NCBI RefSeq assembly: GCF_027409185.1
Contig: NC_084467.1
Span: 14,436,501 to 14,500,500 of the forward strand
From: Cynocephalus volans
Taxonomy: Eukaryota; Chordata; Mammalia; Dermoptera; Cynocephalidae
Direction of reading: 5' to 3'
Length of the DNA: 64,000 nt
Of the stretch, positions 12,693-25,600 are shown piece by piece. Position 1 is the stretch's first letter; each line of letters begins with the position of its first letter. Below the pieces are notes generated by a model. That model had not been told where the DNA came from. It saw only the letters and a list, made by a program, of their open reading frames with translations, and made no database searches. The position numbers and the translations under genes are program-made.

Positions 12693-13621
12693 CTAGGTTT
12701 CCCTCATGGTGTAGCCCTGGATCATGCTGTTGAAATAGGCTGGCCTGTTGCGCTCCGGGTAGAAGAGAATCATGTAGCACTTGGGGCCGAAGAATCCCAG
12801 GCTAATGGCCAGAAGGTTGAGCACAGTGACCAAGAGGTCCATGACAGTGACTAGCACCCCATCGTAGACAGACATGAAGGTACAGATGGAGACAGAGGAG
12901 GTGAAGTAGAAGGTCATGTTCAGGGTGATGAACTTGGCCTCGTTGTAGTTGGTGGGCAGCTCCTTGCCCATGTAGGCGAAGCCAAAGCCCGCCACCGAGA
13001 GGAGCAGGTCCAGCATGGAGTTGATCAGCAGCCCATTGCGGTAGTTGGCGTTGCAGGAGAGAATCAAGATCTTTGGGTCATCGGGGTCAGCATGGGCGGT
13101 GGGACTGGTGGTCACGGTCAGCACATTGCCTGACACGATGACCACCTTGAATGCCGTGATACACACCACAAAGATGTAGGGCCCGTGATAGCGGACCCAG
13201 TAGCTGTAGGCCCGTGGGAGGCGGCTGGCCACCTTGAAGATGCAGACAATCTGGAAAGAACGCACGGTGATGCAGGAGAGGCAGATGGTGAAGCAGAAAG
13301 CGAAAAGGGCCTGGCGCCAGAGACACCTGGGTATCGTGGGCGGCCCGACGTACATCGGCACCACCGAGTACGCCACCAGCAGTGGCGTCAGCATCAGGAA
13401 GCACATAGGGCCCCCGGCCGAGCGCACGATGGGGGTCTGGAAGTGCCTCCAGAATATCACCAGGATGGCCAGGGTGCTGAAGAAGCCCAGGAAAGCCAGC
13501 AGGGTCACAGCGATGGTGGCAGTCTCGTGCCATTGCAGGAAGGCCAGCCGCCGCTTGAAGCAGGAGGTGCTTCTGCCGTGGGACCACTCGTTGCTCAGGC
13601 ACAGCTGGCATTCATATTCAT
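12693..13621 (-). CDS. TAS1R2: TAS1R2 exon 6: seven-transmembrane domain and stop
   Basis: The acceptor AG is at 13623-13622. The exon is open for 308 codons after completing Asp531 and ends in TAG at 12695-12693. It supplies the last three linker cysteines (DEYECQLC and TSCF) and then seven hydrophobic helices, with T1R/mGluR-type motifs such as FRRHFQ-like WRHFQTPIVRSAGG, YNEAKFITLNMTFYFTSS and a short tail ending PAYFNSMIQGYTM. The short C-tail and single large last exon are as expected for T1R genes. Confidence 0.97.
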
Positions 13622-16600
13622 CTGCAAAAGCCCACAGCCGTTCCCATCAGCTGAATCCCCCTTGTGAGCACCTACATCTTCTAGGCCCTGCATTGGGCCA
13701 GGTCCCAGGGGTAGAGAGAAAGCAAAGACAACTCTGGCATTCATAGCCAGCACTCACTGAGTCTCTTACATGCATTGGCTCATCAGATCCTCACAGCAAC
13801 CCCATTTCACAGATGGGGAAACTGAGGCTGAGCAAAGGTAAGTCATTTATCCCAAGTCACATAGCCAATAAGTTACAGAGGTAGGATTTGAACCCAGGTC
13901 TCCTTCAGTCAGAGCCTACCAATCATAATTCCTCCCTTCCAAGACCTCACCTTCCAGTGGGAGAGACATTCAGCCACTTATTCAAAGAATTCATTCAACA
14001 AAACTATTTTTTTGAACACCACCCACTGTGATAGGCCCCTGAGGTGGAAGGCCGCAGAGAGATGGATAAAACCAAGCCCCTGCCTTCAGGCTGTTGAGAA
14101 AAAGGCCAGTGAAATCATTCAAGAAACTTCTCTTTAGCACCTTCTCTGTGTCCTGTGCTCTGCCAGGCACATAGGAAGTGCCTTTATTAACAGACATAAT
14201 CATCTACTTAATTTACATTAGTGAAGTCATGAAAAACATTTTTTTTGAGCCCCAACTCTGAACTGTGCTAAACACTGATGAGAGCAGAGGTGACATTGTC
14301 CCCAACTTCCTACAGTGTATGTTCTATAGGAAGAAATGTTAATTGTCCAAACAAAGAAAGTCATTCAACAAGCATTCACTGAACAATCACTATATGCTCT
14401 GCACTATGCTGGGCACTTAGGAGGCCAGAAAGAAATCCAGACACTGTCCCTGTCTACCAGAAACTTTCCTTCTATTGGGAGAGCCATTTGCTCACTCATT
14501 CATTCATTCATTCATCATCCAGTGGACATTTCCTGGCCTGACACCCCTGGGCCCTGGGCTATGTGTGTACAGAGTGGGGATTACTTACAATCCTGCCTTG
14601 GGAGAGTGTTATCCCTTCTCCCTCCCTCCCTGAAGCAGCCTGTATTGAGGATTTTGCTCTACACCAGGTATGGGGGAGATACAAGAGGAATCAGACATGG
14701 TTCCTGGCCTTTGGACACTTACATCCCCTGGGAGAGACCCTTTCAAGGGGGAAGAGCCCTGGAGACCCCAGGGGCAGGGCAGGGGTGTGGGCAGGCGAGC
14801 TGGCCTGTGAGCTGTACCTGAAGTTTCGTTGAGGAAGGTGCCGGGGACACAGTCAAGGCACTCGAAGCAGCAGGGGTGGATGCCCACAGACTTCTTCCTT
14901 TGCCCAGGCTGGCAGCTCTTGGAACACATGGACACTGGGATCTGCAGGAAGGAGGGCAAGAGACCCTGAGGCCACTTTTCCCACACTCTAGGGGCCTCCA
15001 CCTTCCCCAACTAGCAGGATGGTCCCTGCCTGGGAAGGGGAGGGGTGCTGGAATTGCCATTAGAACTGTACCTTTGCAGGGGCCCTATTAGTTTTGCTTG
15101 CCCAAGACCTAATCCACCTTCCTTTGGTAAAAGTGCCCAGCTGTTGAGACAGAGACTTTCTGAAGTTGCTAAGAGGATAACACACAACCCTAGGGCTGCT
15201 GGCAGCCATCCTGTCATGAAGGGTACAACATGCCCAAGGAATGATCTGAGAGATGGAAGGAGTGAGACCCTGGATCCATCCTCATCTGAAGCCTCACTGT
15301 CTACCGCTGGAGTGTTCCATCATATGAGGCAAATACATCAACTCTTTGCTTATATCACTTTCCTTCACCTGCAACCAAGGTTCCTAATTAACGCAGCCTT
15401 TCTGGAGGGGCAGGGGTTTTTCAGGTGAACAAGAGCAGGTGGGCCATGAGCATCTCTATTGTTTTTACTGCTGCAAAGCTACCTCAAAAAGTTCATGCAA
15501 AGATTCAAATTATCTTTCAATTAGATTTTCCATGAACTTTCTAAGAACCCTCATGTATTTCCAGAACCTTAGAAGAGTATCCAGCATAGAGGAGGCCTCC
15601 AATCATTGTGTACTAAACACATGAAAGAATTACACATAGAGGAAACAGTAAGAGCAATCGGGGAGAGGAGTGGAGGAGGGTGACATGACTGGGGAGACAG
15701 AGTATCTGGGCCTAGCTGAAGTCAGGATGCTCAGGGAGAGGGTGGAAGAGCCACAATCCAAAGGCTCATCAACAGCACAGTAAAAAAGCAGGGGCGGTGG
15801 GAGGCAACCATGGTTCTTGAGCGGGTGAGTGGCCTGATAACATATGGCTTGTATAACTATCATTCTGATGACCAGTTGGGAGGGTGTTGCAAGAGTACAC
15901 ATAAGACAGGCCAAGGGCCCAGACAACAGGAGCTGTGGTGGGACCACTCAATCCCAGAGCCCCTCTCTTCTTGCCTCACGGAGGTCCTCTGCCTCCGTGT
16001 TCTGCACCTCTAGTCCCTCTTGAACATCACTTTCAGATGACATTTCCAGACATCTTGTTCCCCTCCTGGAAGCTTCTTCACGGAAGAACCTCAGTGACTC
16101 TCCATCAGCCAAAATAAAACATTTGATCCTTTGCTAAGTTTTCTAGGTTCTCTGTGGTCTGCCTTGCCTGTGACTACACACACATGCAGGTATGTGCACG
16201 CCAACACACACACAACACGCACCTTATCCAGACCTACATCCCACCACTCCCTTGCCAGGTATTCTCTCCCCCCTTCCAAACTCATCTCTTCTCTATCTCC
16301 TAAATAACCAAATTAATCCTTCCTCGTACTCTGGAATCTCATCCTGCAATTCATTCATTCATTCATTCATTCATTCAAAAAGTTATTGGACACATATTGA
16401 TGACAGGCACTGTGATTATAGTGATGAACTAAATGAGGCAAAGTCCTGCTCTAATGGAATTAGTATTTTCATGAGGAAAGAGAGACAACAAACGTAAAAA
16501 TACATAATGTGGTGCATGGTGATAAATACCATGAAGAAAAATAAAGCAGTAAAAGGGGGATAAATAATGATGGGGGAGCAGATTGCAATTTCAAATGGGG

Positions 16601-19600
16601 TGCACAAGAAGGGCCACACTGATGCGACATTGCATCAGAGGCCTAAAGGTTGTGAGGGAGCACATTGTGAAGATATCTGCTCCAGGTGAGACAATAGCAT
16701 GTGCAAAAGCCCCACGGTGGTAGAGAGTTGGCATAGTTGAGAAACAACAAGGTCAATGTGTCTTGGGCAGAATGAGTAACAGGGAAGAGTGACGGGTCAA
16801 TTGAAAGAGGTGGAGTAAAAATAATTTGGCTTTTACTCTGAGTGAGTTGAGAAGCTACTGGAGGATTCCAAGCAGAGAGGTGACAGGATCTGACTTTATT
16901 TTAATGGGATTGCCCTGTTTTCTGTGTTGAGTATAGACTATCAGGGTAAGGGCAGAAGTGAGAGACCAGATAAGATGTTGTTGCAATAGTCCAGGTGAGA
17001 AATGACGGTGGTTGTGATTAAAGAAGTAGCAGTGGAGGAGGTGAGACGTGGTCAGAGTCTGGATGTATTTGGGGGTAGACTGGACAGCATTTCTTGCTGG
17101 ATTGAATGAGAAAGAAAGGAGTCAAGGATAACTTCAGTGTTTTGGATCTGAATAATGGAAGGATGGTGTTGCCATTGAACACAAATTTGAATAGGTAGGT
17201 GGATATCTAAATTTGAGTGCAGGGGAGAAGCCCAGTCTGAATATATAAAATTGGGAGTTGTAAACATATGGATGATATTTCAAGCCATGTGGTCAGAGAA
17301 GAGAAGGAGTCCAATGTCTGAGACTTGACACCCTTCAGAGTTAAAGATCGAGGAGATGAGAAAAACCAGGAATGGAGACCTAGAAGGAATAGGCATGGAT
17401 GTGAGAGAACTAAGAGAGAGAATGGCTCAGAATCCAAGTAAAGATATTGTTTCCAAAGAGAAGAAGTGATCAGCTGTGTCAAATACTGTTCACAAGTTTA
17501 TCATTATCATAACCACTGGATTGGCAATACACAGACATTGGTGATCTCAACAAAAGCAATTTCAGAGGAGTAGTGTGGATGAAAGCCTCATTAGAGTGAG
17601 TCCAAGAGAGATTGGGGGGCCTCCTGTTTCCAGACTGTCAAGTAAGGAGCTTGGAGGTCATCATTCCTATCCTCACAACAAGAAAAGAGCTGAACAAACT
17701 GAAAATCAACAACTCTTCATAGATCCGTCAGAGAATTGGGGTCACAGGGCAAACTGCAGCCCCCAAAACTAGAGAGACAGGTGAGTACAGTTAGTATTCA
17801 GAGTATACAGACAGCATTCAGTTTACTGGGAGCAGAAACTGCCACTGGAACCCACAACTGGTAGAAAAACTTAAGAGTAAATGACTAATTGCTGGAGACT
17901 GAGTGTGGACTAGCTTAGAGATAAAACCTTCAAAGGGCACAGCCTCAGGGGTGCCCCCAATGTTTTCATAAGTTTAACCTCCAGTAGTCCCCCAGATTTT
18001 CAAGGTGAGGATTGGAGAAAAATCCCCTCATGCCTTTGGCAGAGGTAAGGGGAAAGTAACCATTTTCCATTTTGAAATATTCCCAGAGCATTCTCTTCTC
18101 CTTAACAAAGGCCTGTCCTCAAGGGAAACTGTTTTACCAGATCCCAACCAATGTGGGTTTTACCAAAGCTTAACTGACATGGGGGAAGGGAAATTCCAAA
18201 CTCTGACCCCTTCTAACCTTCCTGTCTCACCTAAGATTAGTGGGGAAAGGGGAGCTGAGAAGCACTTGTGAAGGACACAGCCCAGAGGTATAGGCTCACT
18301 GAGAGACTGAGACCTACAGAATACTTCCCCTTCCCCAAAATTCACTGCCACATCAATCAGGCTCCTATACAATAGCTGGGGACTACACCCAAAAGAACTG
18401 CAAAGTTCAGACTCTATTTAAGAAGGAGTCCCTAGGGAAACCCCAAGACCAAGGGATACCCCTCTCCCCCACAAAAAAAACTAGAAAAATGTTTAGCGTC
18501 CAACACCACAGCTACAGAAATCAGTAAACATAGCCTAATTCCTATCCAGATAAACATTAAAGCTTATACTAAAGATACGTCAGTTCCTTTTTCCCAATAT
18601 GTCATGTTTGGCTTTCAACAAAAAATTACAAAGCATGTTAAAAGGCAAAAAACATGAAAACACAGTCTAAAGAGATAAAACAAGCATCAGAACCAGACTT
18701 AGATATGGCAGATATTTTGGAATTATCAGATGGGGAATTTAAAATAACTGGTTGATTTACTAAGGGCTCTAGTTGAAAAGTGGACAACAGGTAAGAAAAG
18801 ATAAGTAATATAAGCAGAGAAATGGAAATTCTAAAGAAGAATCAAAAGGAAATGCTAGAAATACAAAATAAATGAATAAGTAAACATGGTAACAGAAATA
18901 AAAAATGCATTTGATGGGTTTGTCAGTAGACCAGACATGGCCAAGGAAAGAATCAGTAAGCTTGAAGATATATCAACAGAAATTTCCCAAACTAAAAAGC
19001 AAAAAGAAAAAAGAACAGGGGGGAAAAGAATAGACTATCCAATTGTCCCATAGTTATGGGACAATTCAAAAGGTGTATCACACACAAAATGGGGATACCA
19101 GAAGGAAAAGAAAGAGAGAAAAGAAGAAATATTTAAAGGAATAATGGGTGAGAATTTTTCAAAATTAATGACAGACACTAAACTACAGATCCAGGAAACT
19201 CAGAGAATACCAAGCAGGATAAATATCAAATAAACTACACCTAGGCATATCATATTGAAACTGCAAATAACAAAGACAAAGATAAAATTTTGATAGAAGC
19301 CAGAGGAGGAAAAATACCAATAAAAATGGTTACAAGAGGAAAAGAAGGACATTTTGTAACAACAAAAAGTTCAGTCCATCAAGATGATATAATGGAGCTG
19401 GCTAATTAGCTCAGTTGGTCAGCCTTATAACCCTAAGGTCTCGGGTTAGATCCCTACACCAGCCAGCCCCTAAAAAAAAGGATATAAGCATATATTCTTT
19501 GAACAAGAGAGCCCAAAAATACATGAAGCCAAAACCATCAAAACTGAAGGAAGACCTAGATAATTTAACATATAATATTCAATGATAATAAGTAGAATCT

Positions 19601-22600
19601 TCAATACCCCAATCTTTAGTATGCATAGAACTAAATAGAAGATTGACAAGGAGATAGAAGACTTGAACAACACTATAAACCAATTAAACCCGACAGACAT
19701 CTATAGAACAGTGTTCCCAATAGCAGCAGAATACACAGTCTTCTCACATGCACATGAAACATTCTCCAGATAGATCATTTAGACCATAAAAAAAGTTTAA
19801 TAAATTTAAAAGGATTGAAATTATACCAGGTATGTTCTCCAAACACAATGTAATGAAATTAGAAATCAACAGCAGAAAGAAATTTGGAGAATTCACAAAT
19901 ATGTGGGAATTAAACAACACACTCATAAATAACGGAGTCAAAAAAGTATTCACAAGGGAAATTAGAAAATACTCTGAGATGAATGAAAATAAAAACTGCT
20001 ACTCATAACTTTATAAAAAGATAAATACTGTATGATTCCTCTTATGTGAGGTATCTAAAGTAGTCAAATTAGTAGAAACAGAAAGTAGAATGGTGGTTGC
20101 AGAGGCTAGAGGAAGGGAAAATCGGGAGTTGTTTAATGAGTATAGAGTTTCAGTGTTGCATGATGAAAAAGTTCTAGAGATCCACTGCACAGAAATGTGA
20201 ATAGATTTAACATTACTGAACTGTATACTTAAAAATAGTTGATAGTAAATTTTATGTTACATGTTTCTTTACAATGAAAAATAAAAATATTTTTAAATAC
20301 CAAAACATATGGGATGCAGTGAAAACAATACTTAGAAGGAAATTTATAACTACCAATGTCTATATTAAAAAAGAAAAAAGATAGGCCGGCCCGTGGCTCA
20401 CTCGGTAGAGTGTGGTGCTGATAACACCAAGGCCACGGGTTCGGATCCTATATAGGGATGGCCGGTTTGCTCAATGGCTGAGCGTGGTGCTGACAACACC
20501 AAGCCAAGGGTTGAGATCCCCTTACCGGTCATCTTCTTAAAAAAAAAGATCTCAAATCACTAACATTCACTATCTTATTGCAGAGTTAAGTTTCCTCTTC
20601 TGCTTTTTATCATATGCAGCCCACATTGTGACTTGATCACTTTGATATTCTGCAGAACTTCATGCTGGTTCCATATTAATGACATCACGTAACTGGATCT
20701 GGTGAGTGGGAAGTAGCACATACTTTTTATGCCCAAGACGTACGAATGCCAGAATGTGGGAGATAAACCCCACAAAGATTCAAGGGGGGCCTGCCACATT
20801 GGTGATGTTTTTAGGGGTCCACTGGTCTGGGGAATGCCAGAATATTTTTTCTAAGGTAAAAAAGCAAGTCCTGTACCTTATACCTCCTGCCATTAAAGTA
20901 TGGCACTTGGTGAACCTCTTTAGATTTGGAGCATGGCAATAAATTGTCCTGGAAATACTTCTCCAGCCCACTTACCAGATGATTGAGAAAGCTTCTGGTT
21001 TCAAGGCAGAGAGTAACAAGCCCAGAGAAAGACTCTACAGAAGGCCTTGGCTTCCGTGCAAGCTATCCTGCCACTCAAGCCGCATGACCAAGCAGATATG
21101 ATGATGTTCGAGTTATCAGTGGTGGATAAGGATGGGCAAGCCCCAAAAGAAGATTTGCAGCAATGCCATGCCTTCTACAACAAAGTACTACTCACTCTTT
21201 GAAAATCAACCCCTGTGTCCTGCTGGGCCATATGGAAATTGAACACTTGTCCCCAGGCCATCAAGTGGCTCTCAGAATCAGGAGTCATATGGTAAGGCCG
21301 GACAAGCAGGAAGTCTTTGTGAAATGTGAATGGTACCCAAGAAACTCCAGTGGGTACAAACAAATCTCTTAAATCAATGGTTGTGACTCCTATCTCTCTA
21401 CCTCTGTTGTAGCAATGCCCCTCCCTTAAATCACACCTGAGGCCTCATGGAGTGGCCATGGATAGAGAAGAACATTCGGGAATGATTCACAGGTAGGTCA
21501 GTGGGATATATTAATGTGAACTGACATTGGGCCGCTGCCACACTAAGCTCCTCTCAGAGCTGATCCTGCAGGACAGAAATGAGGCAAGATGTTTCAAGAC
21601 TGAGCAGCTGCAAGCAGGCACTTTGTCATTCACTTTGTGTGAATGAAGAGATATCCTGAAGGACAGATATCCTGGGCTCTTGGACAATGCTGAATGGCTT
21701 GGCTGGTTGTTCAGCAGCCAGGAAAGAGCAAGACTAGAAGAGTAGAGACAAGATCGTTTGGGGAGAGCTGTGTGCATGGATCTATGAGAGTGAGCACAAA
21801 GCATAAAGATCTTTGTGTCCTGTGTTAATGCCACCAGAGAATGCAGAGAATAATCAAAAACCAGACTGAAAGGACAACTCATCAAGTGGCGGTCAGCTGG
21901 CCTCTGTCCTCAGCTACCCAGGACTTGCACAGAGAAGCCGTGGGGTCAGGGACAGAGGCCATGGGCATGGGCCAACAGCTCGGGCTTCCTCTCATCATGG
22001 TCGACCATGGCAGTAGCCATTGCTGAACACCTAACCATCCAGCAGCAGAGACCAGCGCTGAGCCCTTGAGTTGGTAGCATTCTTCAAGAAGACCAGCCAG
22101 CCAACCACTGGCACATCTATTACATCAGATCCTGTCCTCTCTGGAGGAAACAGTGATTCATCCTCATAAGAATTTGCCTTCCCTGACTACAGCACCGCTA
22201 TTCAAGGGCTCACAGACAGAATGATTTACTGACACGAGATTCCATATAACATCACCTCAGACAGGGGTCCCATTGTATGGTGAAGTGGGGAGTGACACAG
22301 GCACATGACCACAGGATCCACTGATCCTAACATACACCACATCACCCCAAAGGATCCAGCCTAACAAAACGATGGGATAGCACATTAAAGGCTTAGCTAA
22401 GGTACCATCTTGGGGACAACATTCCATGGGGTGGAGACACCACCCCTTAGGGTGAGATATATAGAAATACACTGAATAAAAGCCTGGGGTATAGTGCTGT
22501 GGCCCCAAGAGCTAGAATACGTGGGTCCAGCAACCATGAGGTGGAAGAAGGACTGTCCACACTCACCATTGTTCTCAGGAACCCATTGCGGAATTGATGC

Positions 22601-25600
22601 TCCTTCCTTCTATAACCTTAGACTCTTCTAGAGTAGAGATTCTGGTCCCCAAAGGAGGAACACGCCCACCAGCAGACACAGTAGGGCACCATGATTACCA
22701 CCTGGTCATGTTGGGGTCCTCAGGCCAGTGAGTGAGAAAACCAGGAAAGAAGGAGGGGGTTGACATGGATTAGCATGAGGAGCTGGGGTCACAGCTACAC
22801 AAGAGGGTGGGAAGGAGTTGGTCTGGAATCCAGGGGATTTGCCAGAATAGCCCTCAGTTCTTCTGTCCCAGTCATAACTGTAGCAGGGATAGCCCAGCAA
22901 GGGCAAGTCAACCAAGGGCTCAGGAGCCTTGGGCATGAAGGCCTGGATCACCCCACCAGGCAGGTGCCGTAGAGCAGCTACGTGCTGGCTGAGATTGAGG
23001 AATCAAGAAAGGATGGCGGAAGGGAGAGGTGACAGATTGGGCCAATAACTGGGCCCACAAGCTCTCTGCTTATAGAAACTGGGCTGGCCACTGCCCTAGA
23101 AACTCTGATTTGCCACACTCAAGGAAGAGCATGTGTACATAGAGTAGACATCTCTGCGGACTCCCTTCTGTTCTCTCTGCCCATCGTTTATTCCTGCCAT
23201 CGCTGCAGCCACCAATTCCATGCAGGTGTCACCTGTCAGCACCTTGCCTCTACTGCACTGCTCTGCTTTTCACTGTCTTGGTCACACATGTGTGATCTGG
23301 AGTGCAAGGGAGTTAGCACCCCACAGGGTGATCCTTGACTGCTAGGGGATGGAGCCAGTGGATCAGCGCTACCCTTTGCCCTCCTTTGGGAGACAATCCT
23401 AAGGCAGCTCCTCAAAGGTCCCAGTGAGACTGAGCTCCGGTTGCTCACAGCAGTGTCTGGCTTGAGGATATTCCCTTGGACTGACTTTCCCCCTTCCCTG
23501 TTGAACTCTCCCCAGTCTCTCACTTCTGTTCCCCAGGATCATGTCCTGGAATAAATTATCTGCGCATAAACCTTTGTCTCGGGCTCTGCTTTCTGGGGGA
23601 AAACCAGACTAAGACACTGTTATGGGCTGAATTGTGTCACCCTTGAAGTCCTAATCCCCAGGACCTCAAAATGTGACCTTATTCAGAAATAGTTAAGATG
23701 AGATCATACTGGAGTAGGGGGGGTCTCTAATCTGATATGACTGGTGTCCTTATAAAGGGGGTAAATCTGGAGACAGACACACGCACAGAGAATGCTATGT
23801 GAAGATAAAGGTGGAGATCAGGGTGATGCTTCTGCAAGCCAAGGAGCACCAGAGTGCCAGCAACCACCAGAAGCTGGGGGACAGGTCTGGAGCAGATTCT
23901 CCCTCATAAGAAGGAACCAACCGTGTTGACACCTTGATCTTGAACTTCCAGCCTCCAGAACTGTGAGACAATACATTTCTGTTGTTCAAGCTGCCCGGTC
24001 AGTGATACTTTGTTATGGCAGCCCTAGAAAACTAATATAGACACCAACCCAATTTATTCCACAATAATCCCCAAGAAGCTCAGGAATTAGCAGCACAAGG
24101 TACCTCTGGAGCTAGGGATAAAGTGTGTTGCTGGGGTGGGTGGGGTGGGGGGACAGGATGTTGTCAAGGGAGAATGATGAAGGCTCTTCGAGAAGCTTTT
24201 AGACCCCTCGATCCCCTCCCCAATTCCACAAGGCTGGTCACCATCACTCTCCAGTCCAGTGGAATTCTGATGGTCTGAACTAAAGAGGGTAAAACAAAGG
24301 ATCTTTAGATTGACAGAAGTCACACACAGTTGAAGGCACAGTTACCATACCAAAAACATAAGTATTAAATGACAGGCTGCAGACTGAATGCTGTATACGT
24401 GTACAGAGAACCTCCACCAAGGACAAACTGTGCAGCCTCAGGCAGTTCATGCAACCTCCCTGTGCCTTCAATTTCTTAATCCATAAAATGAGGAGAAAGG
24501 TCCCCTAGGGTTGATATGAGAATTGAAGTCCTCAGCACACACATGTTCAGTAAGTGTTTACTCTGTCCCAAGGAGCTGGAAAGCCCTGAACATCCATCCG
24601 AATCAACAAGGGAAGGACAGGACCTCAGACTACACACCCACAAAGAGAAATCCCATCAGCTATTGAGAATGAATCTCTGGGTACCCTCCTTGATTAAAAA
24701 AAAGTGCCCTTGCCTCCCCAGCATGAGCCCCCAGGCTCCACCCCCCGCCACCACCCCCCCAGTCCCTCTGGGCTGACCGTGTTGTTGGGGGTGTGCCAGG
24801 AGATGTTGCCAATGTCCTTCAGCAGCCGCTCAACAGGGTAGTAGGAGGCGATGCTCTTGAAAGGATTCTGGCTCATGTCCCAATGCCACTGGATGATCTC
24901 CAAGGGCATGGGCACATCCCCTTGCTGGTCAAAGAATATCGGGTGGCCCAGGAGGGTGAAGTTGACCTTCCAGATCTCCTGAAGTAGCTGGAGTGGCAGG
25001 AGGAAAGGGAAGTGGAGCTGGCATCAGAGTCAGGGCCAGACCTGGGAGAGAGTCAACCGTCCCACTAGCCTTGATTCCCACCTCTGTGAAAGGGGGGCCG
25101 TAAGTCTTTGAAAAGGTGGCAGTTTGAGAGGCAGTGGTTGAAAGCTCTGCTCTGGAATCAGACACATCTAAGTTTAGGCCTCAGCTCTGCCACTTGCTGT
25201 GAGGACTTGGACCTGTTGCTTAACCTCTCTGAGCCTCAGTTTCTTCTTCTGCAAAGTGGGAGAAGTACAACCCTATCTTCTGGGCTCTGAGGCAGTAAAT
25301 GAGTTAATCTATGTTCAAGGCTTAGAAAGGTACCTGAGAAACAGGAAGTACTCACCTCCCACTGAGGCACTGATACTATTCCTTCTCCTGGGAAGTCACC
25401 TCGGTCATCACTCTGTGACCCAATTTGTGGGGTCCAGAGTATATCATCTCTATCACCTGCAAAGGTCGACTGGGATCTCCCCTGCTTCCCAGGTCCTTCC
25501 TGCCTCGCCCTCCCCGCCCCCCATCACCCAGTCCGCAGAAGCTGGTACTAACTAGGACATGCTTTGAACTGTGCACTCTCTGACCTGAATTCCAGTCCCA

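Larger units (their letters stand above)
17520..20590 (+). mobile_element. Old L1 / HAL1-like LINE, interrupted
   Basis: Sense-strand decayed L1. 18.5-19.38 kb resembles ORF1 (the stretch around TTGGAATTATCAGATGGGGA is typical of L1M/HAL1). 19.49-19.99 kb resembles the ORF2 endonuclease region. 20.30-20.38 and 20.55-20.59 kb continue ORF2. No reading frame survives. Three later insertions split it (19.39, 19.99 and 20.38 kb). The start near 17.5 kb is approximate. Confidence 0.75.

Noticed and set aside
20384-20547. Pair of tRNA-Ile genes
   Set aside because: Tandem units with degenerate acceptor stems, an A-rich tail and flanking duplication within a LINE indicate a SINE, not functional tRNA genes.
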